This document shows, in pieces, positions 36,184 through 45,867 of a stretch of DNA of 64,000 nucleotides; positions within the stretch are counted from its first letter, which is position 1; each line of letters begins with the position of its first letter. Both the position numbers and the translations under genes were made by a program. This DNA is from Vibrio ziniensis (GTDB lineage Bacteria; Pseudomonadota; Gammaproteobacteria; Enterobacterales; Vibrionaceae), in the NCBI RefSeq assembly GCF_011064285.1, contig NZ_CP049332.1, positions 1,116,001 to 1,180,000 of the forward strand, given 5' to 3'. The notes under the pieces were generated by a model. The model had not been told where the DNA came from. It did not search any database and worked only from the letters and a program-made list of their open reading frames with translations.

Positions 36184-38151
36184 TCATCCAAGAGGCCAAG
36201 GTAAACTCACTACAGCTTGAAGTAAGCCTTGTGGTAAGTCGAGCACCATAATATACGCTAACGTACTGATAAACATAATGGCGATGAAGCCTGTAAGTAT
36301 CGATTTAAACCAAGAAAGTTGAGCTTTGATGCGCAGAAACAAACTAAAGAACAAGAAGGTCGATAGAACGTAACCTGCCACGTAACAACCCAATATCATG
36401 GCGCCAATCCACGCGATATAACCATAGGCAGACTCACGGTTAGTCTCGCTATTTGCTTCAGAATCGTAATTGGCTGAGGACGTTGTTTTGTATCTAATCA
36501 GGTTTAATGCAACCAGAACGGTTAGCAAAATTAAAACCACAGAAATCCCAAGTGGAAATATTTGTGCCAACGTTGATACTTGAGTTGCGTCATAAAGTGC
36601 ATAGCCCCCCACTGAGAGTACCGCACAAATAAACAGCAACTGAGGAGCAATCTTAGGTGTGTCCATCGGTTGCGTTTCGTGAACTGAAGATTTGCTGTTC
36701 TTAAGTTGCAGTCCGGTAAACGTTAGAGATACAACGATGATAGCAGCAATGATCAGCACGCCCGGTTTGTAAAGGAACGACCAGCCATCAAACTGTACGG
36801 CTTGGTAAAGATAGTTTTCCATCCCTGATGCTAAAACGTAACCAATCAAAAATGCAGGTCTTGGCCAGCCAAAGCGTTTAAGCAATATGCCAAGTACGCC
36901 CACTACGAATAACGCAGATAGATCGCTCAAATCTCGAGTTGCTTGGAACGCGGCAAAACAAATAACCGATATCATAAATGGTGCAAGTATCGCGTACGGA
37001 ATGGTAGTCAGTCTCGCAACCCATTTTGACATCAACAAACATGCGCCTGCGCCTAGCACATTAGCTAAAGCCAACGACCAGATAATGGTATAAGTAACAT
37101 CGAGATGGGTGCTGACCATTGATGGTCCTGGTTCCAAACCAATTAAGATCATCCCGCCAAGAAAAACTGCCATACCACCAGAGCCGGGAATACCAAATAG
37201 AATCGTTGGAATTAATGCACCACCTTCTTTCGCGTTGTTTGAGGATTCTGGTGCAATTACTCCTCTCACGTCACCTTTGCCGAAATTGCTTTTATCTTTA
37301 CTAGTTTGAATCGCGTGACCGTAGGAAATCCAGTCAACAACACTGCCACCCAATCCTGGTAACGCGCCAACCATACAGCCAATACAAGCGCAGCGAAAAG
37401 CCAACCATTTATGAGCAATGAGATCTTTGACACCCGCAATCCAACCACCGCCTAGGCTAGAAGCTTCAGCAATCGACTTTCTCTGGCGAAGCAGTTCTAC
37501 AATCTCAGGAATCGCGAAAATACCCAAGCCAACAACAACTAACGGGATGCCGTCCATTAGATATTCAATATTGAAATACAGGCGAAATTCACCTGTAGCT
37601 GGCGCGCCACCAATTGTGCCCAATAATAAGCCTAGACAGCAGGCAGACATCCCTTTTACTAAACTGTTCCCCGCTAACCCGCCAACCATACTTAGGCCAA
37701 GTAATGTCAGCATAAACAGCTCTGCAGAACCGAAAGCTAGAATCACTGGGCGTGCAATTAAAACGAATAGAGTAAGAACCAGAGCACCAAACAGACCGCC
37801 AAACAAGGATGCAGAAAAAGCGGCAGAAAGCGCGCGCGCAGCTTGCCCTTTCTTTGCCATAGGAAAGCCATCTAGTACTGTAGCTTGAGAGCCACTAGAA
37901 CCGGGGATTCCCATCAAAACTGAAGTGAATGTGTCTGATGTAGGAATTACTGCCACTAAACCAATCAGCATAGCTAAAGCTGAAGTTACATCCATTCCAT
38001 AAATAAAAGGCAGCAATAGAGATAAACCGGCAATTCCCCCCAAGCCAGGAAATATCCCTATTGCTAAACCTAAAACCACACCAACACAAAGAAAGAGCAT
38101 ATGCTCCATAGAAACAACTGCATAAAATGCAGACACAAATACATCAAACAT
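36184..38151 (-). CDS. tctA: Tripartite tricarboxylate transporter permease, TctA-TctB fusion
   Basis: A 655-residue membrane protein. Residues 1 to about 495 are the large TctA permease (GIFPGLGGIAGLSLLLPFIYGM, GIPGSSGSQATVLDGFPMAKKGQ, FGIPGSGGMAVFLGGM). After a polar linker (about 485-505), four more membrane segments match the small TctB subunit, normally a separate gene. It uses the periplasmic TctC upstream. ATG 38151 has AGG upstream; the frame reaches 38187. The substrate is a carboxylate, possibly an aromatic or ring-cleavage acid given the neighbours. Confidence 0.88.
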   Translation of the reverse strand: MFDVFVSAFYAVVSMEHMLFLCVGVVLGLAIGIFPGLGGIAGLSLLLPFIYGMDVTSALAMLIGLVAVIPTSDTFTSVLMGIPGSSGSQATVLDGFPMAKKGQAARALSAAFSASLFGGLFGALVLTLFVLIARPVILAFGSAELFMLTLLGLSMVGGLAGNSLVKGMSACCLGLLLGTIGGAPATGEFRLYFNIEYLMDGIPLVVVGLGIFAIPEIVELLRQRKSIAEASSLGGGWIAGVKDLIAHKWLAFRCACIGCMVGALPGLGGSVVDWISYGHAIQTSKDKSNFGKGDVRGVIAPESSNNAKEGGALIPTILFGIPGSGGMAVFLGGMILIGLEPGPSMVSTHLDVTYTIIWSLALANVLGAGACLLMSKWVARLTTIPYAILAPFMISVICFAAFQATRDLSDLSALFVVGVLGILLKRFGWPRPAFLIGYVLASGMENYLYQAVQFDGWSFLYKPGVLIIAAIIVVSLTFTGLQLKNSKSSVHETQPMDTPKIAPQLLFICAVLSVGGYALYDATQVSTLAQIFPLGISVVLILLTVLVALNLIRYKTTSSANYDSEANSETNRESAYGYIAWIGAMILGCYVAGYVLSTFLFFSLFLRIKAQLSWFKSILTGFIAIMFISTLAYIMVLDLPQGLLQAVVSLPWPLG

Positions 38152-38222
38152 GGTTGCACCTATAACGTACGAAATACACGATTTCACTCAATGTGAAACC
38201 GTGTATACAACAGCAAGAACAA

Positions 38223-39299
38223 TTAAAATTTGACGTTATAGTTTTTCGTCAACCAACTTTGGATCCATGCTTTGTTTTCGTCTGACAGGCTGAAAATCAT
38301 CTTCACGGCTGGTTCGATGCTTTTACCCACAATTTGGTCATAATCACCGATAGCATTACTTGCTTCTTCTTTGAAGCCTGGTTGACTGGCAATCTTAACC
38401 ATAGTTTCACGGTAGGTGTTTAATGTATCTGCTGAAGCATCTTTCGGTAGGAACATAATCTTTTGTGCAGCAAAGCCAGCAATGAAGAAAGTTTTCCATA
38501 CATCGTACACTTGGCCTTCTGGCTTCTTACCGTGAACCATTTCATACACTTCAGTGAAGGTTGGTAGGTCTGGGAAAGAAGGATCACGAACGATGTTGCC
38601 GTTGTCATCCAAAATACCCCAAGTTAGCAGCGGCAACGCTGTGCCTTGATCCACTAAAGGTTGAACTTTTTGAATGTAAGGAGCTGATGTTTGGTAGTCA
38701 ATATTGACTTCGCCACGTTCAAATGCCAAGCGCCCTGCACTACGGTCCATACCAAAAACTGGTTTTATTTTTAGTCCTAACATGTCCATTGCGAGTAGTG
38801 GTACTAAATCCAGCGATGTTGGTCCCAAGCTTGGGAATGCTAGTTCCGTGTCTTTTAATTTTGCTAAGTCTTTTGCATCCCTAATCCCTAACTCCGGATT
38901 GATGTACAAAACACCGCCTGTTGGTGTTGCAAACACGGCTTGCCAGTCTTTAGGTTCGTAACGTGCACGTTTATCGCCAAGCAAATAGTAGAAAAGTGTA
39001 GAAGCTGTTGAGCCAAAGATGTTTGTACCATCGCTTTTTGCACGAGCGTCGAATTGGTTAGCACCGTTAATAGAGCCGCCACCAGGAATGTTCTTAATAA
39101 CCACCGTCGGATTGCCAGGCAAAGACTCAGTCACCTTAGGTAAGAAAAAGCGTGCCCATACATCTGTGCCCCCTCCTTCTTTAAACGGAACGATCCACTC
39201 AACTCGTTCACCGGAGAAATCTTGTGCCATTGCAGTTGTTGATATTGTAGAGACAGATAAAGCTATGCCAGCAGCTAGCCCAAAAACTAGTTTGTTCAT
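38223..39299 (-). CDS. tctC: Tripartite tricarboxylate transporter binding protein
   Basis: Periplasmic solute-binding protein of 358 residues. The signal peptide (1-26) ends STTAMAQ. The TctC fold is shown by VEWIVPFKEGGGTDVWARF and VVIKNIPGGGSINGANQF, the carboxylate-binding loops. GAGGT precedes ATG 39299. It lies between the sensory operon (ending 39405) and the TctAB permease. A direct repeat 45-67 bases upstream resembles one before the TAXI gene at 59826. Confidence 0.92.
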   Translation of the reverse strand: MNKLVFGLAAGIALSVSTISTTAMAQDFSGERVEWIVPFKEGGGTDVWARFFLPKVTESLPGNPTVVIKNIPGGGSINGANQFDARAKSDGTNIFGSTASTLFYYLLGDKRARYEPKDWQAVFATPTGGVLYINPELGIRDAKDLAKLKDTELAFPSLGPTSLDLVPLLAMDMLGLKIKPVFGMDRSAGRLAFERGEVNIDYQTSAPYIQKVQPLVDQGTALPLLTWGILDDNGNIVRDPSFPDLPTFTEVYEMVHGKKPEGQVYDVWKTFFIAGFAAQKIMFLPKDASADTLNTYRETMVKIASQPGFKEEASNAIGDYDQIVGKSIEPAVKMIFSLSDENKAWIQSWLTKNYNVKF

Positions 39300-39321
39300 T
39301 GTAGACCTCGTTTCTTGTTTT

Positions 39322-39366
39322 ATTATATTCGGTCGCATTTTAAGCAATGAACCTTGCAATAACCTT
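39322..39366 (-). promoter_or_regulatory. tctC promoter with 11-bp-period direct repeat
   Basis: Read on the minus strand: AAGGTTATTGC (39366-39356) followed directly by AAGGTTCATTGC (39355-39344), then about 16 bases and a perfect TATAAT (39327-39322). Direct repeats spaced one helical turn and overlapping the -35 region are the usual form of OmpR-type activator sites. Confidence 0.6.
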
Positions 39367-39404
39367 ACTAAGAAACATTTTCCTAACATTGAATGTTTGA
39401 CGCG

Positions 39405-40466
39405 TTAAAGCTTTAATGAGTTGTCCCATTCTTTAAGTAGCAAGCTTCTTTTTGCTTGATCCGTCAACAAAATCAGCGGTAAACCAAAAGTAATGGGGAT
39501 CAAAGGACTGTGTTTTGAACGACGTAATTTATTAATAGCACTACTACTTGATGGCGCGATTCTTACAGGAATCAGACTTGATTGATTAGCGAGTATAGTC
39601 TGCCCTTTATCTGACAATAAATAATCAATAAAGGCGAAACCTTGATTTGGTCTCTGTGCCTTTTTAGGGACTAGCGCACTGCGCAATATGACAGACGTAT
39701 AGTCAGAAGGCAGAATAACCGATAGCTGTGAATTCACCTCCGCCCATTTCGAGGCATATGAGCCGAGTACATTATACGCCACATAAATTTCTCCATTTGC
39801 TAATGCCTGCAACATACTGGTGCTGTTTGGATACAGTTTGGCACTGCGAGCGCCGAACACTTCTAACAATCGTCCGTACATTCGTGATTGCTGGCTGTCG
39901 TATGCCCACGTCAGATAACCAAGTCCAACCGTATCCATATCCAATAAACCGATCTTCCCATCGAAGGTATCACCTTTATCTCTAATTAAATCCAATAGCT
40001 CTTTACGGTTTGTCGGCAAAGGGAAATTGCCCAATACATTGTTGTTAATAGCTATAGCAACTGGTTCATAGGTAAAGGCAAAAACCTCATCTCGCCACGC
40101 CGCCCATTCGGGTAATTGACTGATATTGCTAGACTCATATTCCTTAGCAAAACCATCATTAACCAGTTTGATTTGCAGATCCATAGCAGGACTCATTAGT
40201 ACATCAGGCCAATCACCAGTAGATTTGACGTAGTAGTCTAATTCTCTTGTACTGAACTCTTTATACAAGATGGTAAGGTTGGGATTCTCTCTCAAATATC
40301 CTTCGAATATGGGTTGTATGGCATCGAAATCTGCTGCGCCATAAATTTTAAGTTGGGTCTGTTTCGAACCTAAAGGATTTGGATTTTCAATATGGTAGAT
40401 ATCCTCCGCGACAGAGACACTGCTTAACGTAATCAAAAACGTTAGTACTATTGTTCTAACTTTCAT
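39405..40466 (-). CDS. Periplasmic binding protein of a TctDE-type sensory module
   Basis: A 353-residue exported protein (signal about 1-18) with an ABC-type solute-binding fold: LKIYGAADFDAIQPIFEG, PDVLMSPAMDLQIKLVNDG, VGLGYLTWAYDSQQSRMYG and LPSDYTSVILRSA. No ABC permease is nearby. Its start overlaps the stop of the sensor kinase by 11 bases, so it is likely the ligand-recognition partner of that kinase, in the manner of PgtC with PgtAB. It is clearly paralogous to the protein at 58512-59624. Confidence 0.8.
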   Translation of the reverse strand: MKVRTIVLTFLITLSSVSVAEDIYHIENPNPLGSKQTQLKIYGAADFDAIQPIFEGYLRENPNLTILYKEFSTRELDYYVKSTGDWPDVLMSPAMDLQIKLVNDGFAKEYESSNISQLPEWAAWRDEVFAFTYEPVAIAINNNVLGNFPLPTNRKELLDLIRDKGDTFDGKIGLLDMDTVGLGYLTWAYDSQQSRMYGRLLEVFGARSAKLYPNSTSMLQALANGEIYVAYNVLGSYASKWAEVNSQLSVILPSDYTSVILRSALVPKKAQRPNQGFAFIDYLLSDKGQTILANQSSLIPVRIAPSSSSAINKLRRSKHSPLIPITFGLPLILLTDQAKRSLLLKEWDNSLKL

Positions 40467-41853
40467 ATTCACTTTCTCGAGGAAAAGCCACTTCGACGAT
40501 GAGTCCAGTTGGCGCATTATCTTTCAGACATAAACTTGCGTTATGGTGTTCTGCAATTTCTTTTGCAATGGCTAAACCAATCCCCGTTCCCGGTTGTAAG
40601 TTATTGCTCCCACGATAGAAATATTCCAATACTCGTTCTTTCTCTTCGTCTTTGATTCCCTCACCACTATCACGAACTTGCAGCAGGGCTTGCTTTCCGA
40701 CACAAAGCAATTCAACCTCAACAACCGCATACTTTGGACTGTATTTAATTGCGTTCTCGAGTATGTTTCTAACCATCTGTCTCAATGCATATTCGTTACC
40801 ATGTAACTTAAGTTCTAATCCTTCACTTAAATAAGCGATTTCAACTTCATCTTTAAGTGCCGTAATCGCAATATCTCGGCACACATCAACGACTAATGCT
40901 GAAAAGTGCACTTGTTGATTCTCATCACTCTGGAATCGATGGACTAAATCTGCACGACTTAATAGTTGAGAAATCATAATTGTGAGTTCATTGCTACACG
41001 ACACAATGTTGCCTAGTTGTTCTTGCCTAGCTTTTTCATTGGTTTCTGTAAGTGCGCTTTGCGCTTCTAAACTAAGCCCAGCTAATGGTGTTCGAAGTTG
41101 ATGTGCAGCTTCACTACTAAAACGCTTTAAGCGCTCTAATGTTAATTGAAGTTGAGCCATAAAGAAGTTGATAGAGCGAATTAGAGGCGTAATCTCTCTT
41201 GGAACAATAAGATTGATTGGTGATAGATCTACCGATGATCGCGAGTCTAGCTCTTTTCGAATCTGCTTTAATGGACGCAAAACAAACCAAACACCCATTA
41301 ATATCAGCGACAGAGACACAACAAAAATCACAATAACAAACTGCACCACAAACAGACGCATTTCATGGGCAAGTTCTGCTCTTGCAAGTATGGTTTGCCC
41401 CAACGTCAGAATGATGTAGTTATCAAAATCGCTATCGAGCAAACGTTTTGTGACTTGAATAAAACGCGTCGCTTCACCGCTATAGTGAGCGTCATAGTAT
41501 TGAATTTTAGCTTCTTTAACTTCGTCTGTATAAGGAGCCAAAGGAAGCTCAGGATAGCCTGTCAGCAATTCACCCGAGACCGTTTTGATTGAATAGAATG
41601 CCCGATCTTTTTTTGCCATAGACAACATTTCGAAGGCTGAGACAGGCAAATCAATCTCTATTTCTCCATCAACCAAATTGACATTTTCTGCCATTTGCAG
41701 CGCTGCCCCCATAAGTTGTCTGTCATAAGAGATGCGCGCTGCGCGCTCCCCGTAAAGCCCAGCAGACCAAAAAACTAAGCAACTCATGATGAAGAGCACC
41801 AATGCTGTTACTAACCAAATCCTCTGACGAATCGAATAGCTTTGCGCAATCAT
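40456..41853 (-). CDS. TctE-type sensor histidine kinase
   Basis: A 465-residue inner-membrane kinase. Transmembrane segments are at about 12-34 and 166-190, with a periplasmic 2CSK_N-type sensor domain between. The HAMP-like linker leads to the H-box SSEAAHQLRTPLAGL (phospho-acceptor His251), the N-box RNILENAIKYSP, DSGEGI and GTGIGLAIAKEI. It overlaps the regulator upstream by 4 bases and the binding protein downstream by 11. Paralogue of 57103-58512. Confidence 0.92.
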   Translation of the reverse strand: MIAQSYSIRQRIWLVTALVLFIMSCLVFWSAGLYGERAARISYDRQLMGAALQMAENVNLVDGEIEIDLPVSAFEMLSMAKKDRAFYSIKTVSGELLTGYPELPLAPYTDEVKEAKIQYYDAHYSGEATRFIQVTKRLLDSDFDNYIILTLGQTILARAELAHEMRLFVVQFVIVIFVVSLSLILMGVWFVLRPLKQIRKELDSRSSVDLSPINLIVPREITPLIRSINFFMAQLQLTLERLKRFSSEAAHQLRTPLAGLSLEAQSALTETNEKARQEQLGNIVSCSNELTIMISQLLSRADLVHRFQSDENQQVHFSALVVDVCRDIAITALKDEVEIAYLSEGLELKLHGNEYALRQMVRNILENAIKYSPKYAVVEVELLCVGKQALLQVRDSGEGIKDEEKERVLEYFYRGSNNLQPGTGIGLAIAKEIAEHHNASLCLKDNAPTGLIVEVAFPRESEYES

Positions 41854-42521
41854 GGTGTGCTTTCCACAACGTAACCTAATCCGCGCAGTGTTCTTAAACT
41901 GAAGGTGGAACTCGATGAGAGTGATTTACGCAGTCTTGCAATATAGGTTTCTACCGCACTTGGACTTGGTGCATCGTCATAAGTATAGAGATGATCTAAT
42001 ATCGCGCCTTTACTCAATACCCTGCCCGTATTTGACAGCATTAAATCTAGTAACCGGTACTCAGTATGTGTAAGACTGACCGGTTCTTCGTTGATGAATA
42101 CCGCGCAAGCCTGCCTATCAACGATCAGATCACCATGTTCAATTTTGTCATTTGCTAAGCCACGGCTTCTTCGGACTAAAGCACGACATCGAGCTTCTAG
42201 TTCTTCAAAATCAAAGGGTTTGGTGAGGTAATCATCAGCGCCCAAATTCAGTACGTTAACTTTGTCTTCCAATTGAACACGGGCAGTAAGGACTAATACA
42301 GGCGTAATGACCCCTCTTGCTCTAAGATGTTTTAAAACATCTCTCCCATCGATTTTAGGCATGTTGAGATCTAAAATGATGAGGTCATAAACCATTGACT
42401 TGAGAAATTGCTCCGCAATATGTCCATCTAGGGCAACATCCACTACAAACCCAAGCTTAGATATTTTGTTGGATATGGATTTAGAGAGAACTAGGTCATC
42501 CTCAGCAAGTAACACTCTCAT
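41850..42521 (-). CDS. TctD-type OmpR-family response regulator
   Basis: A 223-residue two-component regulator. Receiver residues 1-115 have acidic pair EDD (7-9), phospho-acceptor Asp51 in LILDLNMP and the lysine in YLTKPF. The winged-helix DNA-binding domain is at about 125-220 (LTHTEYRLLDLM, YIARLRKSL, RTLRGLGYV). First gene of the regulator-kinase-binding-protein operon. Probable activator of the adjacent tct transporter operon. Confidence 0.92.
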   Translation of the reverse strand: MRVLLAEDDLVLSKSISNKISKLGFVVDVALDGHIAEQFLKSMVYDLIILDLNMPKIDGRDVLKHLRARGVITPVLVLTARVQLEDKVNVLNLGADDYLTKPFDFEELEARCRALVRRSRGLANDKIEHGDLIVDRQACAVFINEEPVSLTHTEYRLLDLMLSNTGRVLSKGAILDHLYTYDDAPSPSAVETYIARLRKSLSSSSTFSLRTLRGLGYVVESTP

Positions 42522-42554
42522 AATTCAGTATCTCTTTATCTCGTCCGATGAAAT

Positions 42555-42608
42555 TAAAGCGGTAATCCAGTAAAAGCCTTAACGCCGCTTACCAAATTCA
42601 CCGCTTTA
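42555..42608. terminator. Inverted repeat between ligB and the response regulator gene
   Basis: TAAAGCGGT (42555-42563) and ACCGCTTTA (42600-42608) are exact complements around a 36-base loop. It lies just past the ligB stop and may be a weak terminator, or an operator for the regulator gene whose start is 34 bases away. Confidence 0.4.
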
Positions 42609-42631
42609 CAGTTTGTTGTCGTATTTAATGG

Positions 42632-43465
42632 CTACTCAAGCAGCAGCAAACCAGCACCAGTATTGGAGATTGGAACATGGTAGTTGCTGTGTTTAACCTC
42701 TAAAGTTGGATTTAGCACACCGCGCATACCTAACCACATGATTAGCTCAGGCCCTTGTGAACCCGCTTGTTCAACGAGATCGCGAATCGATAATTTGGTC
42801 AATGCTTCAGGTTCATTTACGATTTTGTCCATGCAGTAAAGGTCGAACTCTTTATTAATAAAACCTGCACGCTCGCCATCCAACTGATGGGACAAACCGC
42901 CCGTCCCTAAAACAACGACTTTTAAGTCTTTGTCGTAGCTACGAACCGCATCACCGATCGCTTTACCCAAATCGTAACAGCGCTTTGGCGATGGCATTGG
43001 ATGCTGCTCTACGTTGATACAAACAGGAATGATCTTCATATGATCATAATGATTACCCGGCCACATAAGTTGCATAGGTACAGTTAAACCATGGTCGACC
43101 TTCATCTCTTGGCATATAGTGATATCGAATTCGTTATCCACCAACTCATTACAGATATGCCATGCCATTTCCGATTCACCGTGAATGGTTGGAATAGGTT
43201 TAATACCCCAACCTTCATCAGAGTTGTGGTACTGCTCAGCAACACCAATAGCGAAGGTAGGCTTCTTATCGATGAAGAATTCTAAACCGTGGTCGTTGTA
43301 AAAGATGATCGCAACATCCGGTTGCTTCTCATTTAGCCACTGACGAACCGGCGGATAAGCATCAAAAAACGGTTTCCAATAAGGAGTTTGCTCTAGCCCT
43401 TCATCAATTGCGCGACCAATTGCGGGTATGTGTGAAGTGGTGATACCACCGAGTATTTGCGCCAT
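42632..43465 (-). CDS. ligB: Protocatechuate 4,5-dioxygenase beta subunit
   Basis: Catalytic subunit of a type II extradiol dioxygenase that opens protocatechuate between C4 and C5. It has 277 residues. Fe(II) ligands are expected at His12 (TSHIPAIG), His59 (YNDHGLEFF) and Glu240 (GPELIMW), with catalytic His193 in GGLSHQLDGER. GGGAGATAAG precedes ATG 43465; the frame extends to 43486. The alpha subunit gene lies immediately upstream, its stop 5 bases from this start. Confidence 0.93.
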   Translation of the reverse strand: MAQILGGITTSHIPAIGRAIDEGLEQTPYWKPFFDAYPPVRQWLNEKQPDVAIIFYNDHGLEFFIDKKPTFAIGVAEQYHNSDEGWGIKPIPTIHGESEMAWHICNELVDNEFDITICQEMKVDHGLTVPMQLMWPGNHYDHMKIIPVCINVEQHPMPSPKRCYDLGKAIGDAVRSYDKDLKVVVLGTGGLSHQLDGERAGFINKEFDLYCMDKIVNEPEALTKLSIRDLVEQAGSQGPELIMWLGMRGVLNPTLEVKHSNYHVPISNTGAGLLLLE

Positions 43466-43469
43466 GGTC

Positions 43470-43823
43470 TTATCTCCCTGCATCAACCAGTTTTTGTTTA
43501 AATGCTTCTAAACTCATTCCAGTTTGTAGAGCACCAATGTCTTGCATGTTCATGCCAAGCAAACCTGCAAATTTCGCGAGGTAGTAAATGTTGCCGCCTT
43601 CTTCAATTAGCTTTAGTACATCACGATCGTGTACTGCTTTCTTTTGCGCTTCTGTTAATCCGAAACGATCGCAATACGCCATTTCATCTTTAAAAAACTC
43701 TTCACGAGCTGATGCTTCGTTAAAGGTGTAACACATTTTGTTAAGCCCATAGCCTTTGCGAGCCATAGCGCCGTCGAAGAATGTAGTTCCGAATACAGGT
43801 ACTTCGTTTTTTACGTAAGCCAT
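43470..43823 (-). CDS. ligA: Protocatechuate 4,5-dioxygenase alpha subunit
   Basis: A 117-residue small helical subunit that covers the LigB active site. Characteristic segments are GTTFFDGAMARKGYGLNKMCYTFN and the C-terminal NIYYLAKFAGLLGMNMQDIGA. A strong AGGAGG ribosome site precedes ATG 43823. It lies between ligI and ligB in one minus-strand operon. Confidence 0.93.
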   Translation of the reverse strand: MAYVKNEVPVFGTTFFDGAMARKGYGLNKMCYTFNEASAREEFFKDEMAYCDRFGLTEAQKKAVHDRDVLKLIEEGGNIYYLAKFAGLLGMNMQDIGALQTGMSLEAFKQKLVDAGR

Positions 43824-43832
43824 AGCTGCCTC

Positions 43833-44702
43833 CTACTCCCAGTAAAGTTTCATCGGGTTATCAATAAGCAAGGCTTGTTGCAGTGCTGGCGTCGTTGCAA
43901 TCTGTGGAATGACATCCACAAGATGACCATCATCCGGCATATGTGATTTCATGTTCGGATGCGGCCAGTCTGTTCCCCAAAGAACTTGGTTGGGGAATTT
44001 CTCGACCAACAACTTGGCGAAAGGAACCACATCGCTGTAATCCGGCGGCGTTTGAGTTAATCGTTCTGGGCAACTTACTTTTGTCCAAATCTGTGGATTA
44101 TCCGCAAGCAGTTTTACAAACTTCTGGAAGTTAGGGTGATCAACACCTAAAGCAACATCAGGGCGCCCCATGTGATCGATAACAATTTGTGTATTCAACT
44201 CAACAAGGAATGGTGCTATGTCATCGAAATCCTGCGCCTCGAAATACACCACAATGTGCCATCCAAACGGTTTAATTTTGTCGGCAATACCTAAGAAAAC
44301 TTCTTTTGGCGTTGCGTCGACTAAGCGTTTTACGAAGTTAAAACGAACCGCGCGAACACCCACATCGTGCATCTTTTGTAGTTCTTGCTCAGTAATATCA
44401 GGAGAGACCACAGCCACACCACGAGCAAGTTCGCCTGCATATTCTAATGCATCAATCAGCGCTGCGTTATCTGTACCATGACAAGACGCCTGTACAATCA
44501 CGTTACGGCTGAATCCTAGATGGTCGCGCAGTGCAAACAACTGGTGTTTTGAAGCGTCACACGGTGTGTATTTTCGTTTAGGTGAATACGGAAATTGTTC
44601 GCCTGGTCCAAATACATGGCAGTGCGCGTCAACAGCACCCGCAGGCACCGAGAATTTTGGCTTACTCGGCTGTGGATGAAAAGGTAGGTAATCTTTATCC
44701 AT
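43833..44702 (-). CDS. ligI: 2-pyrone-4,6-dicarboxylate lactonase
   Basis: Amidohydrolase-superfamily enzyme hydrolysing 2-pyrone-4,6-dicarboxylate to 4-oxalomesaconate. It has 289 residues. The AVDAHCHVFGPGEQFPYSPKRKYTP start (metal His-x-His and substrate Tyr/Arg region), VIVQASCHGTDN, VIDHMGRPD and WGTDWPHPN are diagnostic. GAAGGA precedes the start. It links LigC product to the LigU/J/K branch. Confidence 0.93.
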   Translation of the reverse strand: MDKDYLPFHPQPSKPKFSVPAGAVDAHCHVFGPGEQFPYSPKRKYTPCDASKHQLFALRDHLGFSRNVIVQASCHGTDNAALIDALEYAGELARGVAVVSPDITEQELQKMHDVGVRAVRFNFVKRLVDATPKEVFLGIADKIKPFGWHIVVYFEAQDFDDIAPFLVELNTQIVIDHMGRPDVALGVDHPNFQKFVKLLADNPQIWTKVSCPERLTQTPPDYSDVVPFAKLLVEKFPNQVLWGTDWPHPNMKSHMPDDGHLVDVIPQIATTPALQQALLIDNPMKLYWE

Positions 44703-44781
44703 GTTCTAAATCCTTCAGTTTTATAATTTTTATATGTTGATAGCGTCTACTGCACTTGCTAACCCATAAGCACAGTCAGGC

Positions 44782-45867
44782 TTAATGCCCGAACACAACA
44801 CCATCAAACAATTTGCGCGCCGTTCTAAGTATCGCCGCGCTTTTCACGTTATTGGTTTCATCTAACTGCATCACCACGCTCAACTCTCCGGTCGGGTGCT
44901 CGATGCTTAAAGTCATTTTGTTTTCTAAAGAAAACGTAGATGCAGTTTGCAAATTGGCGATGCGTTCTGCCGGCGAACCTTCAAGCAAACATGCCGTAGC
45001 TACACTAACTGCACCAAGCACACCAATTGCGTCATGGCATCGGTGCGGAATAAAGGTGCGAGTATTCAGTGTTCCGCCCTGCGTCGCTGTACTAACAATA
45101 CTTAGCTTAGGTACAGACAAAGCGCTCACATCACCAAGGTTCATCATTGGCCCCGCTTTTAATCTCAAGGCTTCCAGTTGCGAACGTAACTCTTTGTTTT
45201 CTTCAAGTTGTTGCGGCGATTCGTTACCACGTAACCCAAGTTCATCCGCAGCAATCACAATCACGGGCATACCGTTGTCAATCAGAGTGACATTAAGACC
45301 GTTAATCTCATCGACGGCGTTTCCAGTTGGGAGTAATGCCCCACAACTAGAACCGGCAGTGTCTTTAAATTCAATTTCGATTCGACTCGCAGTACCTGGT
45401 ACGCCATCAATACGAGCGTCACCGCGATAATTCACTTTGCCATCTGGAGTTGGTACACGACAAACGGCGTATTGCCCAGTATTTTCCATGTAGACAGTGA
45501 CATCGGTAACATCACCTGTAGCTGACACTAACCCTTTTTCAATCGCGAAAGGCGCAACTCCTGCAAGTATGTTTCCGCAGTTTTGCTTGTCGGTAACAAT
45601 TGCTTGGTCGACAAACACCTGTAAAAACAGGTAATCCACATCTGCACCTTCACGTTCCGATGGTTTTACAACTGCGACTTTTGAAGTCAGGGGATTAGCG
45701 CCCCCCATCCCATCAATCTGTTTTACATCAGGCGAACCCATGATTTGCAGCAAGAATTCATCACGTTCGCTTTCTACTTGTGGCAAATCAGACGCCAAGA
45801 AGTAACCACCTTTAGATGTACCACCTCGCATCCACAAACAAGGCGCAGACAATGGATAATCAGACAT
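44782..45867 (-). CDS. ligU: 4-oxalomesaconate tautomerase (PrpF family)
   Basis: A 361-residue PrpF-type isomerase converting 4-oxalomesaconate tautomers for the LigJ hydratase (LigU/GalD role). Motifs include [46 protein letters not shown] (active-site Cys) and [14 protein letters not shown]. It overlaps ligK by 8 bases. The assignment to this substrate rests on context, since PrpF relatives also act on aconitate. Confidence 0.88.
   Translation of the reverse strand: MSDYPLSAPCLWMRGGTSKGGYFLASDLPQVESERDEFLLQIMGSPDVKQIDGMGGANPLTSKVAVVKPSEREGADVDYLFLQVFVDQAIVTDKQNCGNILAGVAPFAIEKGLVSATGDVTDVTVYMENTGQYAVCRVPTPDGKVNYRGDARIDGVPGTASRIEIEFKDTAGSSCGALLPTGNAVDEINGLNVTLIDNGMPVIVIAADELGLRGNESPQQLEENKELRSQLEALRLKAGPMMNLGDVSALSVPKLSIVSTATQGGTLNTRTFIPHRCHDAIGVLGAVSVATACLLEGSPAERIANLQTASTFSLENKMTLSIEHPTGELSVVMQLDETNNVKSAAILRTARKLFDGVVFGH

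Noticed and set aside
44813..45430. Long plus-strand open frame opposite the ligU gene
   Set aside because: Shadow of the PrpF-family coding sequence, without ribosome site or known motifs.
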